Shown: positions 61,037-64,000 of the stretch, piece by piece
Layout: every line of letters starts with the position of its first letter
How positions within the stretch are numbered: position 1 is the first letter of the stretch
Origin: Sacculina carcini
Taxonomy: Eukaryota > Arthropoda > Thecostraca > Sacculinidae
Assembly: GCA_916048095.2 (NCBI GenBank)
Contig: OU696578.1
Coordinates: forward strand, 2,627,798 to 2,691,797
Reading direction: 5' to 3'
Length of the DNA: 64,000 bases
Made by a program: the position numbers and the translations under genes
The notes under the pieces: generated by a model
Database searches by the model: none
What the model was told of the DNA's origin: nothing
What the model saw: only the letters and a program-made list of their open reading frames with translations

Positions 61037-62674
61037 ATGGCCTCCAAAACTTCAACCAACCCAACTGCTGGTCGACCATCGGGCGATCGGCCACGGCCGC
61101 CGAAAGGTGGCCGTACTGTGAGCCACTTGCACGACGACAGTCGTGCTGCACCTGTGCCGATGGTGCTGGTTTTTACCAGCACCAATGAACACGATAAATT
61201 TTCATCGCTGAACCTATTTCGTCGTCTGGATGGGTTCAAGAACATCGGATACGCGCCTGTCGAGGCCAGCCGACAGAGAGACGGTTCTCTGCTGGTTAAA
61301 TACGGCAATGAGACGGGAGCAGCCCGCGCGATGAAGGCCGACACATTCCGGTATCGCGTAGGATCGGGCAGTGACAAGCGTTGGGTGAGCACCCGCATTT
61401 CGGTGTGTGCGCATTCGTCACTCAACCATGCCAGAGGTGTTATGTTTTGTCGTGCGCTAGAGGGTGTTGATAACGAAGAAATCTGCGACGATTTGTCATC
61501 CCAGGGTGTTATCCGTGTGGAGCGCATCGTCCGACGGCATGGGGATAGCGAGGTGCCAACGCACTCGTTTTTCCTCACGTTCGACGATGTTGTTCTGCCG
61601 GATGATAACAAAGTCGTTGACATCCGTCAGCGTATCCGTGTCCGCCCCTACGTACCCAACCCAATGCGATGTTACAGGTGCCAACGTTTCGGGCATACGA
61701 GCTCCCGCTGCAACCGTGCTGAAATCTGCGGGCGCGGCTCATCCGAACGGCACACCGCTGCTGATTGCGACAATGAGTATTTCTGCGTCAATTGCAGGAG
61801 CAGCGGTCATGCGTCCTCGTCGCGTGACTGCCCGGAATGGTTGAGGGAAAAAGAAATTCTGGCTATCCGCGCTGCCAAGCGCTGCAGTTTCGGCGAGGCG
61901 CGTGCTGTATATCGCAGCTCGCATCCATCGGGCCCTTCCTATGTCGGCGTGGTCACGAAGTCGGCTCAGCCTCCACAGTCTGTCGACTCGTTTCTGGAGA
62001 AGCTGATTGTTGGAGACTTCTTGAAGCTGGCGGGACGAATGGGCTTGAGGCTGGTCGTACCTGAGGCTGATAAACATGAGCTTGAACCAACACCGGTCGA
62101 TCGGCGGCCTGAGGAGGCTGCCGTGTCGCGGTCGCCAACGGCCGCACCCCAGCCGTCCCAGGCGTCCGCGACCCAGCGGCCCCAGACGGCCGAATGCCAG
62201 CGGCCCAAGGCGGCCGCCCCCCAGCAGCCTGAAAAGGCTGCTGAGCGGCGACCTCAGCGGGTCGCCGATCGGCCGGTCAACCGGCCGATGGACCGCGCTG
62301 GCAAATCGGCAGCGATGCCGGTTAGTCAGGGCGGCAAAAAACCGGCCGCTCAGCAGGCTTCCAAGCCAGAAGAGCGGTCGTCTCCGAACCAGAGGAAATC
62401 CGGAGACTGGACGGTGGTTCAACACAAGAGCTGCCGTTCGGTCAAGTCAGCCTCGCCGAGAAGTGACCGGCGATCATCTCCCGGTCACAAAGCGAGCGCG
62501 GTCCCTGCATCTCCGCGCTCGGCGGCTGCTAGCGCACCGCCTTCCGCACACGACGGAGGGATTCTCACCACTGCCATGGAGGTGGAGAGTTCCTCTAAGC
62601 GGAAGCTTTCGGCCTCTCCAAGTGGGTCCCCACCTGAAGCGGAGAGAAGACGATCGGCCAAGCGATGCGATTAG
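61037..62674 (+). CDS. LINE-A ORF1 protein (open, 545 aa)
   Basis: Gag-like RNA-binding protein of a Jockey-group LINE. It coats LINE RNA and helps it reach the nucleus or target. The open frame extends upstream to 60992, but MASKTSTNPTAGR at 61037 is the start conserved between copies. An N-terminal half without an obvious fold (VLVFTSTNEHDKFSSLNLFR) leads into knuckles at about residues 212-265: CYRCQRFGHTSSRC (canonical), CGRGSSERHTAADC (second Cys replaced by Gly) and CVNCRSSGHASSSRDC. A basic P/A/Q/R-rich tail ends SAKRCD. It is followed after 85 bases by ORF2. It is the only LINE-A ORF1 here with no frame break. Confidence 0.9.
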   Translation: MASKTSTNPTAGRPSGDRPRPPKGGRTVSHLHDDSRAAPVPMVLVFTSTNEHDKFSSLNLFRRLDGFKNIGYAPVEASRQRDGSLLVKYGNETGAARAMKADTFRYRVGSGSDKRWVSTRISVCAHSSLNHARGVMFCRALEGVDNEEICDDLSSQGVIRVERIVRRHGDSEVPTHSFFLTFDDVVLPDDNKVVDIRQRIRVRPYVPNPMRCYRCQRFGHTSSRCNRAEICGRGSSERHTAADCDNEYFCVNCRSSGHASSSRDCPEWLREKEILAIRAAKRCSFGEARAVYRSSHPSGPSYVGVVTKSAQPPQSVDSFLEKLIVGDFLKLAGRMGLRLVVPEADKHELEPTPVDRRPEEAAVSRSPTAAPQPSQASATQRPQTAECQRPKAAAPQQPEKAAERRPQRVADRPVNRPMDRAGKSAAMPVSQGGKKPAAQQASKPEERSSPNQRKSGDWTVVQHKSCRSVKSASPRSDRRSSPGHKASAVPASPRSAAASAPPSAHDGGILTTAMEVESSSKRKLSASPSGSPPEAERRRSAKRCD

Positions 62675-62759
62675 GTACCTGTGCTACCTGGTTTTTAGTG
62701 TATATGTGCCTTCATAACGGGAGTATCTATTTGTATTTTATTCTACTATATATATTTTT

Positions 62760-63257
62760 ATGTCCATTTTACAATGGAATATTAGAGGTATTAGACCGAG
62801 TTTTAATGATTTATTGCTTATGTTAAGGTAAACTCTAGGTGTGCGCGAATGCGTATGTGTCAAATGTGAATAGAAGTAAGTGAACGGCGTGGTTGAATAC
62901 AGACAGGACGTGTTGTATCTGTGTGTGCTCTTATACCTCCATGCTTACGTATATTTGCTTACTCCCGGATATTTAGCATAATGTCAACAGCTTATTTTAC
63001 ACTCCAGACAACCATCAATTTTAGCAATACAGGAGACTAAGCTTTTAACGTCTTCGTATTTTAGTATTCATGATTTTAATGTTTTTAGACATGATAATCC
63101 CAGCTCGACTATAGCCCATGGCAGGGTTATGCTGGCTGTTCGCACCAGTGTGCCCTGTCGCCGTCTGCATATTCAGTCAGATTTGCAGGTGGTTGCGGTT
63201 CGGTGCTGGCTGGGTGGTAGGGAGGTGAGTGTGTGCTCATTGTACCTTCCGCCTGGT
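62760..63257 (+). mobile_element. LINE-A ORF2 5-prime part, copy 3
   Basis: The ATG at 62760 opens MSILQWNIRGIRPSFNDLLL. After the solo Copia LTR (62821-62989) the endonuclease frame continues with LAIQETKLLTSSYFSIHDFN and VMLAVRTSVPCRRLHIQSDL, stopping at about 63257 where block R begins. It is truncated: only the first third of the endonuclease remains. Confidence 0.82.
62821..62989 (+). mobile_element. Solo Copia C1 LTR
   Basis: A 169-bp LTR, TGTTAAGG...GTCAACA, flanked by GCTTA on both sides (62816-62820 and 62990-62994). It is at the same base of LINE-A ORF2 as the C1 LTRs at 46282 and 7594. Confidence 0.9.
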
Positions 63258-64000
63258 TGACGTCACATTACAGAGTTTGGGATTATGAATTTTGTATAGA
63301 CCTCTGCTTTGCGGTGTTTTGTTCGGCTTTTCTGCACGTGAGTCTCCAAAGGCTGAGTGCAGTAGCCTACAACAACAACAACGACAAGACTTTGTTCGGT
63401 ACTGCACGTGAGTCTCTAGAGGCTGAGTACAGTAAACTACAATTGCGTTCAACGGTACGCGTGGTGGGTACAACAACAACATACATTTATTTAACATTTA
63501 TATAATATTAAGCCTGCGAAGACTGTCAGTGAGCAACCACTGACGCTGCACGTACGAGAAAAAAAGCTGTTAGTATAGAAATGAGATGTGGTGCTTGCGT
63601 TGCAGACATGATGTCCCCCAGGGTAATCGAACATCCCCAGTCATTCCTTATATGTATATGCAAAATTTCAATAATTCTTCCCTCGTGGAGTATAAGGTTT
63701 TGAATATTGGGTTTCAAGATTCTCGGGAACCTGATCACTACACAGAATGAACAATTGAACATATTTGCCGTTTTAGTTTAACGGAACACCGAGCAAAATG
63801 TTTGATATATCAAACGCAAATCGCTCAGAAATGAAAATGACCGCTAATTCACATTTCGAGCATAATTATCACATTTTTTGTCTACAACTAAGGGGAATTA
63901 GTATGTCTTAGTAGTAGTAGCTGTCTTAGTAGTAGTAGTGTCTTAATAGTAGTAGAAGTAGTAGCTATATCAACCATAACGCAGAAATGATGAGGCGCAA
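63258..64000. repeat. Duplicated non-coding block R, copy 2
   Basis: The block is collinear with 12448-13165 and runs off the window. It has an internal local duplication (CTGCACGTGAGTCTCCAAAG near 63340 and CTGCACGTGAGTCTCTAGAG near 63402) separated by (CAA)n, and a (TAG)n tract at 63905-63965. Confidence 0.8.

Overview
The window is a repeat-dense, gene-poor stretch of an invertebrate animal genome. It carries metazoan-type transposons only: Jockey/I-group and CR1-like LINEs, Penelope-like elements with a GIY-YIG domain, Copia and Ty3/Gypsy LTR elements, a hAT relic, Helitron-like elements and very long (AC)n and (AT)n runs. I see no bacterial operon structure and no host gene that I recognise. 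One unassigned acidic open frame lies at 27030-27716. The species cannot be named from the sequence.

Layout. 1-13.2 kb: a nest in which a Gypsy element (G1) sits inside a Copia element (C1), which sits inside ORF2 of a LINE (LINE-A); then a second LINE (LINE-B) and a duplicated non-coding block. 13.2-18 kb: unassigned DNA, a pogo-like end, a first copy of a decayed Penelope-like module (PLE-B) and a hAT relic. 18-28 kb: minisatellites, a hairpin-ended Helitron-like element, a Penelope-like element (PLE-A) with inverted ends and hammerhead-like ribozyme motifs, a large Helitron-like element (K1), and SINE-like repeats. 28-32.5 kb: K2 and a foldback MITE. 32.7-34.4 kb: a third Gypsy fragment (G3). 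34.4-39.7 kb: a PLE-B copy interrupted by three separate LTR insertions. 40-43.1 kb: a second PLE-A and a CR1-like LINE-C. 43.7-49.4 kb: a second copy of the LINE-A/C1/G1 nest ending in a Helitron-like fragment. 49.6-53.4 kb: a second G2 fragment, a PLE-B copy and a perfect palindrome. 53.4-58.9 kb: K3 with duplicated flanks and tandem repeats. 60.3-64 kb: a third LINE-A copy with an open ORF1 and a solo Copia LTR, then the duplicated block again.

Three points tie the parts together. First, several segments are paralogous copies of each other rather than independent insertions: identical target-site duplications (GCTTA for C1, GTATT for G1) recur at matching places in separate copies. Second, the PLE-A copies carry two different sequences that can both fold as hammerhead ribozymes with compensatory changes in the stems. 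Third, the large K elements look like serial arrays of Helitron-type 3-prime ends (hairpin plus CTAG) and carry long inverted arms. All the LTR elements are treated as fossils.
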